DNA from: Acephala macrosclerotiorum | Taxonomy: Eukaryota; Ascomycota; Leotiomycetes; Helotiales; Mollisiaceae | Assembly: GCA_014904845.1 (NCBI GenBank) | Contig: MU119756.1 | Coordinates: forward strand, 1 to 20,844 | Direction of reading: 5' to 3' | DNA length: 20,844 nt | Shown: one piece after another, positions 10,735 through 20,228 of the stretch | How the letters are laid out: every line of letters starts with the position of its first letter | Position numbering within the stretch: the stretch's first letter is position 1 | Notes under the pieces: model-generated | What the model saw: the letters and a program-made list of their open reading frames with translations, nothing else | The model's database searches: none | Told to the model about the DNA's origin: nothing | Position numbers and translations under genes: made by a program

Positions 10735-11570
10735 ATTTATTAATTTAATTTTTTTATTTTAATTTTTTTATTATAATTAAATTAAAATGTATTTATTAAA
10801 AATTAATAATTTTTAATATTAAAATTTTTTTAAATTTAATTAAAAAAAATTTTTTTTTTATTAATAAAAATATATTATCGATTTATATTTTAATAATATT
10901 AAAAATTATATATTAATATATTTTTATTTTTATAATTTTATATAAAAATTTTAAAATAATTATAATGATATTTAATAAATATAAATAATAAAATTTTTTT
11001 AATAAATATATTAATATAAAATATTAAAAATTTATTATAAATTAAATATAAATTTAAATAATATTATAAAATAATATTTTAATTTTTTTATTTAAAAATT
11101 GAATTAAAAAAAATATTAAAATAATAATTAATTATTAATTAATATTTTTTATAAAAAATATTAATATTTTTATTTTTAATTTTATTAATTAATTTAAAAT
11201 TTAAAATTTAAATTTTAATATATTTATTAAAATTATATTAAATAAAATTAAAAAAATATTTTATAATTAAATTAATAATTTTTTTTTAAAACGTTTTAAA
11301 TAATTATTTAAAATTTATAATTATATTTTTTTTTTATAATTTTAATAATAATTTTATATTGTTTTTTTATTTATTATAAAAATTATAAAAATTTTAATTT
11401 TTTTAATAATAATAATAATAAAGAATTAATAATTAAAATTTTTAAAATTCTTTTTATTATTTTTAATAAAATTATAATATTTATTTTATTTAAATTTTTT
11501 ATTATATACGTTTTTATTTTATAATTAATTTTAAATATTTTTAATTATATTTTTTAATTAATTTTTTATT
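10735..11570 (-). pseudogene. copia-B reverse transcriptase relic and start of RNase H
   Basis: Reading the minus strand from 11065, NII, stop, IYI, stop, FIINF is followed by YFILIYLLKKF. This matches D-I-T-Q-A-Y-x-Q-S-T-T and I-x-P-P-K-E. LLNIIIIILKFLYKIIKIKIY then matches N-T-x-x-x-V-x-K-P-L-Y-G-I-x-E-A-G (to about 10915). Near 10800, LKLLIF fits the start of RNase H (L-K-L-x-V-F-x-D), cut off by the copia-A LTR at 10734. The span from the A-Y-x-Q-S block to the K-R-V block across the insertion is about 397 nt, against 846 nt in copia-A, so roughly 450 nt of reverse transcriptase and connection is deleted. No catalytic D-D pair was located. Confidence 0.72.
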
Positions 11571-12400
11571 TATATAATAAAATTTAATAATTATTAAATA
11601 AAAATTAATTAATTTATAAAATATATTAATTATATATTTTTTTTTATTAATTATTAATAATTTATATAATTTTTTTTATTTGTTTTTTTATATTAAATAT
11701 ATATTTTAAATAAAATTAATAAAATTAATATAAATTTTATATTTAAATTGTTTTTTATTATAAATATATTATTTATTTAATATTAAATATATAAATAATA
11801 TATTATTATTAATTATATTAAAATATATTTTAAAAATTAATAATATAAATATAATATTATTTAATTTTATTAAATCGTTAATAATTTTTATTATTATTTA
11901 TAAAATTATATTTTTATTAATTTAATTCTCGATTAATTTATTATAAATAATTTCGTAAATTTATTATAATAAAATATAATATTTTTTTACTTTTTTTATA
12001 TTATTAGAAATTTTAATAAATATTTTTTTAATTTTAATCGTTATTATTTTAACGTTTTATAAAAATTTTATAAATAAATTTTTTTTTTAATATTATAAAT
12101 AATATAATTTAATAGTTTTTAATATATATATAATATATTTTTTATAAATTTAATAATTTAAAATATTATAAACGAGTTTATTATTTATAAAATCAATTTC
12201 TTATTTAAATATAAAACGTTAATAATAATTAAATAATTAAATTTATAATTATTTTAAAAAATAAATTTAAATTTTTTAAATAATTATTTATATATTTAAT
12301 AATAATAATAATATTTATATTATAATTAATTCGTTAAATTTTTTTTATAAAACGTTATATTAATAAATAATTAAAATATTTATATAATTAATATAATTTT
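11571..12400 (-). pseudogene. copia-B integrase relic
   Basis: Minus-strand landmarks, right to left, are as follows. RINYNINII near 12330 resembles the F-N-Y-x-I-x-V-D block. LLNYIIYNIKKKIYL near 12110-12080 corresponds to P-P-D-x-I-V-H-D-A-G-K-N-F, with the catalytic Asp now Asn. IKIKKIFIKISNNIKKVKKY and then YILL, two stops, IYEII (about 12045-11945) match K-x-V-P-V-E-A-H-N-S-I-G-K-V-E-R-Y-H-x-L-L-R-R, with the catalytic Glu as Lys and both Arg codons as stops. LYKLLIINKKKYIINIF (about 11670-11620) matches the G-P-Y-K-L-L-x-I-N-G-E block at the integrase C-terminus. Small frame changes occur between landmarks. The same blocks in copia-A give the family assignment. Confidence 0.78.
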
Positions 12401-14029
12401 ATATTAATAAAATAATTTTAAATTAAATTTTTTTTAAATTAATATAATAATATTTATAAATAATTTTATTTTTTTATAATAAAAACGATTTTATTTTTTT
12501 AAATTAAAATATTTTTTAAATTATTGAATGTTATATTTGTAATATTTTAATTTTAATATTTTTAATTTTATTTTTAATCGCGTTTTTTATTTCGTTTTTT
12601 ATAAATATAATTAATTTAATTTTAATTGAATTCGTTTTTTTTAATTTAAAAAAATAAAATTTAAATTATATTATTATATTTTATATAATCGCATTATAAT
12701 ATTTATTATTAATTGTAATTTAATATAAACGCTTTTAAAAATATTAATAAATTTATAAAAAATAAAATTATATTTTTTAATATTTTAATATTTTAATAAA
12801 CGTTTATAATTTAATTTTATAAATTATATTTTATTTGATATTTTAATAATAAATTTAATTAAATATTATTTATAAATGTTTTAATTTAATTTTTATTAAA
12901 AACTTTTATTTTTTTATAAAAATATATATAATTAAAAAAAAAGTTTGATTTCAAAATAAATTTTTATTATTATTATTAACGTAATAAAATCGAAATTTTT
13001 TTTTAAAAATTTATTAAAATAAAACGTGTTTATACGTTTTATAAAATTAATAAAAAATATTTTATTATATTAATTTTAAAATAATTCGATTTTATTATAA
13101 TAATTATAAAAAATTATTAATAAATAAATTTATATTTATAAAAAAAAATATAAAAAATAATTATAAAAATAATTATAAAAATAATAAAGAAATTTATATT
13201 AATAATTAAAATCGTAAAAATAATTATATTTTAATTATTAAATATTAATATTAAAATATTTTAATTTATTAATTAAATTAATTAATTTTATTAAAAAAAA
13301 ATTGATTTTTTAATTAATTAATAATTTTTATTTATATTTATTTATAAAAAAATTTTTATTAAAAAACTTTTTTTAAATTATTAATAATATATTTTTTATT
13401 TTTTAATATTTAAATTTTATAAATATATAAAAAATTTTATAAATAATAAATAAAAATTTTATATATTAAATATAAAATTTTTTACGTATATTTTTTAAAA
13501 AATTTTAAAATTTTTTTATAAATTATAATTTAATTATTTTATTTTTTTATATATTTTAAAATGATAAAAAATATATTTATTTAATATTATTTTATTAAAA
13601 TTTTTATTATTCGTAAATTCGAAATTTTTTTTTATTTATTTTTATTATTAAAAAATTTATTATTTTAAAAAATAAAAAAATTAAAAATTTTAATTCGAAT
13701 TTAAATAAATATTATTATTAATATTTATATATTTTTAATTAAATAATAAATATAAATATAAATTTTTTTTTAAAAATTCGTTTTTAATATAAATTTAAAA
13801 TTGTTTTTATATTATTTTTTTTTGAATTTTTAATATTTTTAATATTTTTAACGTATTTTTATAAAAAAAAATTTATAAATTTTTATTTTTTTAAAAATAT
13901 ATTAATTATTTTAAATTTTTTTTTATAAAAAGTAAATTATTTAAAAAAAAAAAATTTATTTATAAATTAATTTTTTTTAAATAAAAATTTTAGTATTTTG
14001 TAATTAATTAAATAATTATTAATTAGTAT
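12401..14029 (-). other. copia-B gag/protease region by position, not readable
   Basis: It lies between the copia-B integrase and its 5' LTR, where leader, gag and protease belong. The plus strand is T-rich from about 11300 to 12900, so the minus strand looks like the sense strand. G+C is again near 3% and no zinc knuckle, D-T-G or VRKWGHPW motif could be read with confidence. Candidate reads around 13050-12950 did not hold up against the copia-A order. Confidence 0.45.
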
Positions 14030-14218
14030 TAATATTATTAAAAATACTTATTATTAATAATAAATTAAAAACGAAATAAATTAAATAATTCATTAATTAA
14101 TTATAAGTTTTAAATTTAATAAACGCGTAAAAATCGAAGAATATAATTTCAATTCTAGCGCAGACGGCGCTAGTCCCGATCTGGCCTAATGTCGCACGTG
14201 ATTATTAAATTAATATTT
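14030..14218 (-). repeat. 5' LTR of copia-B (repeat copy 2) with unmutated core
   Basis: This 189-bp repeat aligns end to end with the reverse complement of 17112-17308 (197 bp). The length difference equals two missing AAAT units near 14075. Its outer parts are mutated by C-to-T/G-to-A, but 14155-14200 keeps 29 G/C of 46 bases, differing from copy 3 at only three transitions. The core holds a hairpin (14155-14173) and a CACGTG palindrome (14195-14200). Direct orientation relative to copy 1, and its position beyond the minus-strand polyprotein relic, make it the 5' LTR. A separate insertion of a short repeat at this spot is the main alternative. Confidence 0.72.
14155..14173. repeat. CTAGCGC hairpin in LTR core (copy 2)
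   Basis: CTAGCGC (14155-14161) and GCGCTAG (14167-14173) form a perfect 7-bp stem with a 5-base loop. The same stem is present at 17157-17175 with a loop differing by two transitions. In the degraded copy (2601-2619) all stem G/C bases have become A/T. Confidence 0.8.
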
Positions 14219-17111
14219 TATAATAATTTATAAAACGATATATAAAAAATTAAAATATTTTAAAAAATTAATTAATTATAAAATCGAATAAAAATAAATT
14301 TTTTTATAAATATTATTTATTTATTATAAATTTCATATAATTAAATATACGTTAAAATAAATATTATTTTATATTAAATAATATAAATTAAAATATATTT
14401 TAATAAATATTAAATAAAAAAATTAATTATAATAATTTGAAAAACGAAATTATATAATAAAAATATATAAATATAATATAACAAAAATTAATATTTAAAA
14501 TAAAAAAAATAATATATATTATAAAAAAAGTTTTTTTTAATTATATTAATATTTAATATAATTTTAAATAATCGATTAATATTATTTATAATAATATTAT
14601 ATTAATATTTTAATAATTATTTATTAAAATTAAAATTAAACGTTAAAATAAAATTTAATAAATAATATTAAATAAAAATATAAAATTATTTATTATTTAA
14701 ATAATTAAAACGTATAATAATAATAATATTTTATAAATATTATTTTAAATATTTATATTTTATTAAATTATAAAAAAAATTATTAATTAAAAATTTTAAA
14801 ATAAATAAAAATTTTTAAATTAATAATATATTTTAAATAAAATAATTTAAAATATTTTTATTAATTTAAATATAAATTTATAAATTAAATTTATTTTAAT
14901 TTTAAAAACTTTTTTTAATATTATTTATTATAATTATAATTTTAATTATAATAAATATATTAAATTTTTTAAAAAAAAAATTTCGAATCAATTTATTATA
15001 TTTTATTTTTATATTAATATAATAATTATATTGATTTTTTAAATTAAATTTAAATTTTTTTTTAATTTTTTTTTTTAAAATATTTAATATTAATATAAAT
15101 TATAAATAAAACAAATTAAAAACGTAATTATTATTAATAAACGTATTATAAATTTGTTTTTTTTAAAATAATATTAAAATAAATATATATATTTATAAAA
15201 TAATAAATATTATAATAAATTTAACGTTTTTTAATATTATTATTAATTATATTTAATTATTAATATTTAATTATTTTATAAATAATTTTTTAATTAAAAA
15301 TTTAAATTATAATAATAATAATACGAATAATTTAAAAAAAAAAAAATTTATAATTTTAATAATCGATTAATTATATTTAAAAAAAATATTATATAATAAA
15401 TTATTAATTTATATATAATTATATATTAAAAGAATTTATTTTAATTCGCGTATATAAATTATAATATTTATAATTTAAAACTAATAAAAATATTTATTTA
15501 ATGAATATTTTAATCAAATAAATATATTTAATTAAATAAATTTAATAATATTTTATTATATATTAAATATATATAAATATTTAATATATTAATAATATTA
15601 TAAATTTATAAAAATATTTAATTAAAAATATTTATATAATTATAAATATTATATTTCGAAAGAAAATATAAATATTAATATTAAATTCGAATTATTTCAA
15701 TAAAATAATTCTTTTTTTTAATATTAAAAAAATCGTTTAAAAATATAAAAAAAAAATTTATAAAATTTAATAATATAATAAATTAATAAAAATAAAAAAA
15801 TTTTATTATTTAAAAATTTAATTAATAATAATAAATATAATTCAATTTTATATATATAAAATTTATATAAATAAAATTATATATAAAATTTATTCGTAAA
15901 ATTAAATAATTAATAAATTTTAAAAATATAAAATTATTAATCAATTTATTTGTTAATAATATTTTAATAAAAAAAAAAATATTATTAAACTTTTTTTTAA
16001 CGTTTATTTTATTATTAATATTATATTTAATATAATTTTAATTTTAAAATTTATTTAATAAATATTAATAAAATAAACGAATAATAATATTAAAAATTTA
16101 TTTATTAATAATTTTCTATTTAAAATAAATAATATAAATTTATATTATTATAATTTCAAAGTATTTAATAATAATAAAATATTAAAACGAATAAAAATTT
16201 TATAAATTTTAATTTTATTAATAATATAATTAATTTATTAAATAAAAAAAATTTATATATTATTATTAAAATTTATTTTTATTTAATATTTAATAAATCG
16301 TTAAATTTTTATTAATAATAAAATAAATAATAATAATTTATTTAATATATTAAAATTTATTAAAAATTTATTTATTTTAATTTATTATAAATAAAATAAA
16401 ATTATAAATAAAAAAAATTTAATAAAATAAAAACGTAATAAAATATTTTTTAAAATATATTTTATTATATTTTTTTTAATATTTTTTAAATATTAAAAAT
16501 TATAAAAAAAAAAATAATAAAATTAAAAATTAAAAATTAAAAAATTGATTTTTTTAAAAACATTATATAATAATAAAATAATTTATATTATTTTAATTAA
16601 TTATTATTTATATTTTATAAATAAAAATATACGAATATAAAATTTTTAATAATAATTTAAACGTATATAAAAAATTTAAAATAATTAAATTTTTTAAAAA
16701 AAATAATAAAAAATAATAATAAAATATTTATTGAATTCAATATAATTAATATAATTAAAATAATTAAAATATTTAATATATATTAATTAAATAATTAATA
16801 TTTGATTTTTTACGTGAAAATTTTTAAATAAATTTTATAATTATTAAATACGATTTTTAATAAAAAAAATTTTATTATATTATATATATATAAAATTATT
16901 ATTATTATAATTAAAATATTTTTTTATTCGATATATATTTTATTTTATAAGTTTTATAAAAACGTTTTTATAAAAAATTATAAAATTTTCGATTTTAATA
17001 ATTTATTTTTATTTTAAATTTTAAATTTTAAATTTTAAATTAAAATTTAAACATTTTATAAATATTTAAAATTAATATAATTATTAAAATAATAATTTAA
17101 AAGTGTAAATA
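14219..17111. other. Unidentified, extremely AT-rich segment between inverted LTR copies
   Basis: G+C is about 3%, almost all as CpG. Much of the plus strand looks A-rich, hinting at a plus-strand sense sequence, but I could match no transposase, reverse transcriptase or other domain. It is framed by copy 2 and inverted copy 3 of the copia-B LTR, so it could also be the interior of a roughly 3.3-kb element with long terminal inverted repeats. A period-7 TTTTAAA tandem repeat lies at about 17012-17041. Confidence 0.55.
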
Positions 17112-17308
17112 CAATATTAGTTTAGTAGTCACGTGCGACACTAGGCCAGATCGGGACTAGCGCCGCTTGCGCTAGAGTTGAGATTATATTTTTCAATTTT
17201 TGCGCATTTACTAGATTTAAAACTAATAATCAATCAACGAATTATTCAATTTATTTATTTATTTCGTTTTTGATCTATTACTAGTAATAAATATCTTTAG
17301 TAATATTG
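17112..17308 (+). repeat. Inverted, lightly mutated copy of the copia-B LTR (repeat copy 3)
   Basis: This 197-bp repeat is inverted relative to copies 1 and 2 and is the best preserved. It retains CpA, TpG and CpT sites that the other copies have lost. Its ends are inverted repeats, CAATATTA and TAATATTG, flanked by TA on both sides (17110-17111, 17309-17310). It contains the CTAGCGC hairpin and CACGTG (17130-17135). It may be a solo LTR, or one LTR of a third element reaching beyond this window or into 14219-17111. The TA flanks would also suit a Tc1/mariner-type miniature element, but copies 1 and 2 do not keep the TA pair. Confidence 0.7.
17157..17175. repeat. CTAGCGC hairpin in LTR core (copy 3)
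   Basis: CTAGCGC (17157-17163) and GCGCTAG (17169-17175) form a perfect 7-bp stem around CGCTT. It is conserved in copy 2. Confidence 0.8.
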
Positions 17309-18013
17309 TAGAAAAGTAATAAAATACAAAGTAAAAAAGTCTAACCGTAAATCAATTCGTTTTAATCAGTGAATTAAATTCATTCGAAGTAATTCGTAAT
17401 TCGTAAATCAATTAATTAATTAATTAAAATAAAAATAGAAAGAATTGTTATTTAATTTATAGTAAGCGAAAATTCTTTATGTACTAGAAAACACGTGATT
17501 AGTACTACTCTCGAAATTAGCTATTTACAAGGATTTTGAAAAGAAAGTATATAATTTTATTACAATTATCTCTTTATATAACGAGTTCGTTTCGAGTCTT
17601 GAAAAAAAAAACTAGAAAAAAAAAAAAGACTCGTTTTAAATAAAGAATTTAAAACTTGAAATCTCTTAAATTATTATCGTTTTTCTTTAAGAATTTAATA
17701 ATCTTTTTAATATTTCTATTAACGTTAAATTTTTTTATAATTTGCTTTTTTTTCTTTTTAAAACTTAATAAAAAAAAAAAAAATAAACGAATTTCAAATT
17801 TAGATTTATCGTTAAAAATAATTAAATACTTTTAATTATTTTTTATAAGTATTATTAATTTTTTAATCTCGTATTTAAAAAATATTTATTATTAAAAAAT
17901 ATTTTTATTTTTTTTATTTCAAAATATCGAAAAATTAATTTAATTTGAATTACAATTTGTTTTTATTAATAAGTATACAAATATTTATTATTAAACGAGT
18001 TTTAGTAATTTGA
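17309..18013. other. Moderately mutated non-coding stretch
   Basis: C and G are commoner than to the left and occur outside CpG (for example 16 G/C in 17341-17400). No gene is recognised. Visible structures are an AATT microsatellite (17410-17426), two copies of GTAAATCAATT (near 17347 and 17403), a third CACGTG at 17492-17497, and an 8-bp inverted repeat CGAGTCTT/AAGACTCG (17593-17600, 17626-17633) around A-rich sequence. If copy 3 is a 5' LTR, this would be a leader, but no polyprotein follows on the plus strand. Confidence 0.5.
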
Positions 18014-18480
18014 TTATTGAAAAATTTTATATTGAACAATAAAATAATTTAAAAGTTTCACGCAATAGATTATATCGAAAATTGCGTCAATTTTTTCAAA
18101 TTGAATATTATCGAGAAAAAATTCGTCGTTAGAAAGTTCTTGAAATCGATTTTCAAAAAGAATTCGAAGTTTATTATAAATTTTTTTGAATTTTTTGTAA
18201 ATAATATTATCGATAATTTTTTCGTTAATATTAATAGATATTAAATTCACGAGAAATAAAATAAAGAAACTAAAGTTCTTGAAATTTTCGACGTATTTTT
18301 GATCGATAAAAATTTTTGTTTTATAAACGTATAATTTCAATTTTTGAGATTTTTTTTTTATAATATTTAATTAAATTTATTTTAAAATTTTTTTAATTAA
18401 AATTCGATTTTTAATACTAGAAAAGAAATCTATTTAAATGGTTTTTTTAGAGAATCGAAACAATTAATTTATCGTTTTTT
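18014..18480 (-). pseudogene. Decayed reading frame of unknown origin
   Basis: The minus strand is open from 18340 to 18014 (about 108 codons) and encodes a mixed, protein-like sequence with acidic stretches (NDEFFLDNIQFEKIDAIFDII) and a hydrophobic run (FFILFLVNLISI). There is no ATG at the open end; the first possible start is TTG. Upstream to about 18480 the same frame continues with only a few TAA/TAG codons, as expected if Gln or Trp codons were mutated. No family was recognised, and it does not match the copia elements. It is more likely part of a degraded element or gene than an active gene. Confidence 0.4.
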
Positions 18481-19678
18481 TATGATTATTAAACTACGAA
18501 TAAATTATTTGAGATTTATTAAAAAAGAAAAACTCAATATATAATAAGTTTAAATTTTAAAATATTTTCATTTTTTTTTCGTAGAAAAATTAATTAATTT
18601 TATTGTTTTAATAGAGTTTAATAAACTGGAAAAAAGTAATAAAATGAAAAGAATAATTTTTAGAAAATCGATAAAATAATAATTATAATTTAAAGTTCGT
18701 TTACAAAAATTGAATAATAAAAAAAAAATATATATTATATAAAAGAAAAAATTTATTAGAAAGAATTCATTAGTAATAAAATTTCAATATATTAATTTCT
18801 TTGAGAAAAAGCAATAAAATATTTTTTTTTTTCGTTTATTTAAAGAAATTTTATAAAGTAAAAACTATTACAATTTTTAGATCAATAAACGATTTAATCG
18901 AGAAAATAAAAATAAAAACGATAAAAATTCGCGAAAATTAAAATCGATTTTTCGTTAGTATTTTTTGTTTATATTGAAAGATAATAAAAATATTTATAAA
19001 CTAAAAACGAGTATTAAAATAGATTTAAATAAATCGAAAATTTTTTTTTTTAGTATATAATTTATAAATTTTGAATAATTATATTTTTATAATTTCAATT
19101 TATTTTTTATCGTTTTCAAAGTATAAATCGAGATTTTTACAAAGTATTATACAATAAATTCGATAAAATTATTTAGTAAATAAATACTTATAAATATTGT
19201 AAACAATACTTAGAATTTTAATATAATTAACGAAATTTAAAATATTAAAAAAAATAATATTTAATTTTTAAGTATTATTTATATTGTACGTATAATTAAT
19301 TATTGAATATATATTATTTAATCGAAGTTCACGAATTAATCAAAATAAAATAATATTAAATTGCAATAAAATAATAATAATTTTATATTTTTTTAATATA
19401 AATATAAACATATTATAGTATTTCTTATTATTGGTAATAGATTTTTTAAATTTGATTAGTATAGAGATTAAAACGAAGAAAAAAGCGAATCGAAAAATTT
19501 GAAAAAACAAAAAATTTTGTACAAAAAAATTAATAATAGTAATATTATTATCGTTATTATCGTTATTGTTATTATTATTACTAGTTAATAAAATTAATTA
19601 AAAAAATAAAATATTAATATTAATAGTTTTTTGAGATTTAATATTTTGAATATTTATATTATTAATAATAACGATCGA
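18481..19678. other. No recognisable gene; moderately mutated AT-rich sequence
   Basis: Many stop codons are present in all frames. Short plus-strand runs look protein-like (for example around 18885-18960) but match no family I know. A TTA/CGTTAT-type microsatellite lies at about 19541-19586. The string AAAGYAATAAAAT recurs (near 17314, 18635 and 18809). Confidence 0.45.
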
Positions 19679-20180
19679 TTATTTTTTAAATTTATTTGCA
19701 AAGATTGAAAAAAGTTTTTCAATATATTTTTTAATTATTAAAAGTTCGTAAAAATAGAAAATAAAACGCAATTTTTTTAAGTTTATTTTATTCAAATTTG
19801 TAATTATTAAATCGTTATTCGCATTTTTTAAATATATTAATACTTTTTTGCAATTAATAAATCGAAAAAGTGTTTTTGTAAATAATATATTGTAGATTTT
19901 ATTTTTTTCAATAATAATCATATTAATAATTTTAATAATTTCACGAAACGTAAAACGTTTTATATGAAATATTTGTTCGAGTTTTTAATATATATATTTA
20001 TCGTAAAATTTATTAATAAAACTTTCAATAAATTATTAAAATATTTAAACTCGAAAAGAAATTTTCTAATTATAGTATTTAAATATATTATTAAAAATCT
20101 TAATTAAATTAAATCGAATTTATTAAAACGCGATACGCGATTTTTTAATTTTATTTATTTCAAAAAAAAATCTTTATTTA
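19679..20180 (-). pseudogene. Decayed reading frame of unknown origin with an 80-codon open part
   Basis: The minus strand has an ATG at 19921 and stays open to a stop at 19679-19681 (80 codons). The same frame continues upstream to about 20180 with only scattered TAA/TAG codons, so the ATG is probably internal. The translation is well mixed and charged (EQIFHIKRFTFREIIKIIN, then FTKTLFRFINCKKVLIYLKN, then KYIEKLFSIFANKFKK). The excess of Lys and Asn fits former Glu, Asp and Gly codons after G-to-A. No family was recognised. It may belong to the same original gene as 18014-18480, since the strand is the same. Confidence 0.4.
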
Positions 20181-20187
20181 AAACTAT

Positions 20188-20228
20188 ATATTATTTTAAG
20201 ATTTTTTTAAAAAATCTTAAAATAATAT
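20188..20228. repeat. Perfect 41-bp AT-rich palindrome
   Basis: The left arm TATTATTTTAAGATTTTTT and the right arm AAAAAATCTTAAAATAATA (20-bp arms including the outermost A/T pair) meet around one central T at 20208. Both arms match perfectly although the surroundings are mutated. Transcribed, it would form a long hairpin. Its function is unknown. Confidence 0.75.

Larger units (their letters stand above)
2503..14218 (-). mobile_element. copia-B: old, RIP-degraded Copia-type LTR retrotransposon, interrupted by copia-A
   Basis: This is a minus-strand element bounded by two direct copies of one LTR-like repeat (2503-2664 and 14030-14218, 11.55 kb apart). Removing the 7.55-kb copia-A insertion leaves about 4.2 kb, close to Copia size. 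Minus-strand translation reads, from right to left, integrase core and C-terminus (about 12100-11575), reverse transcriptase (about 11065-10915) and then RNase H. The RNase H continues on the far side of copia-A (about 3180-2830). All match the same Copia family as copia-A, residue by residue, once C-to-T/G-to-A change is allowed for. About 450 nt between the reverse transcriptase and RNase H landmarks is missing relative to copia-A. Gag and protease were not recognised. The element is inactive. Confidence 0.78.

Noticed and set aside
12900..13100. Minus-strand read resembling the post-protease VRKWGHPW region of copia-B
   Set aside because: No frame kept more than a few matching residues, and spacing to the integrase did not fit copia-A.
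14030..17308. A single 3.3-kb DNA transposon with 190-bp terminal inverted repeats
   Set aside because: Not adopted as the main call because the same repeat also occurs in direct orientation at 2503-2664, bracketing a Copia polyprotein relic, which fits an LTR better; no transposase was found inside. Kept as an alternative.
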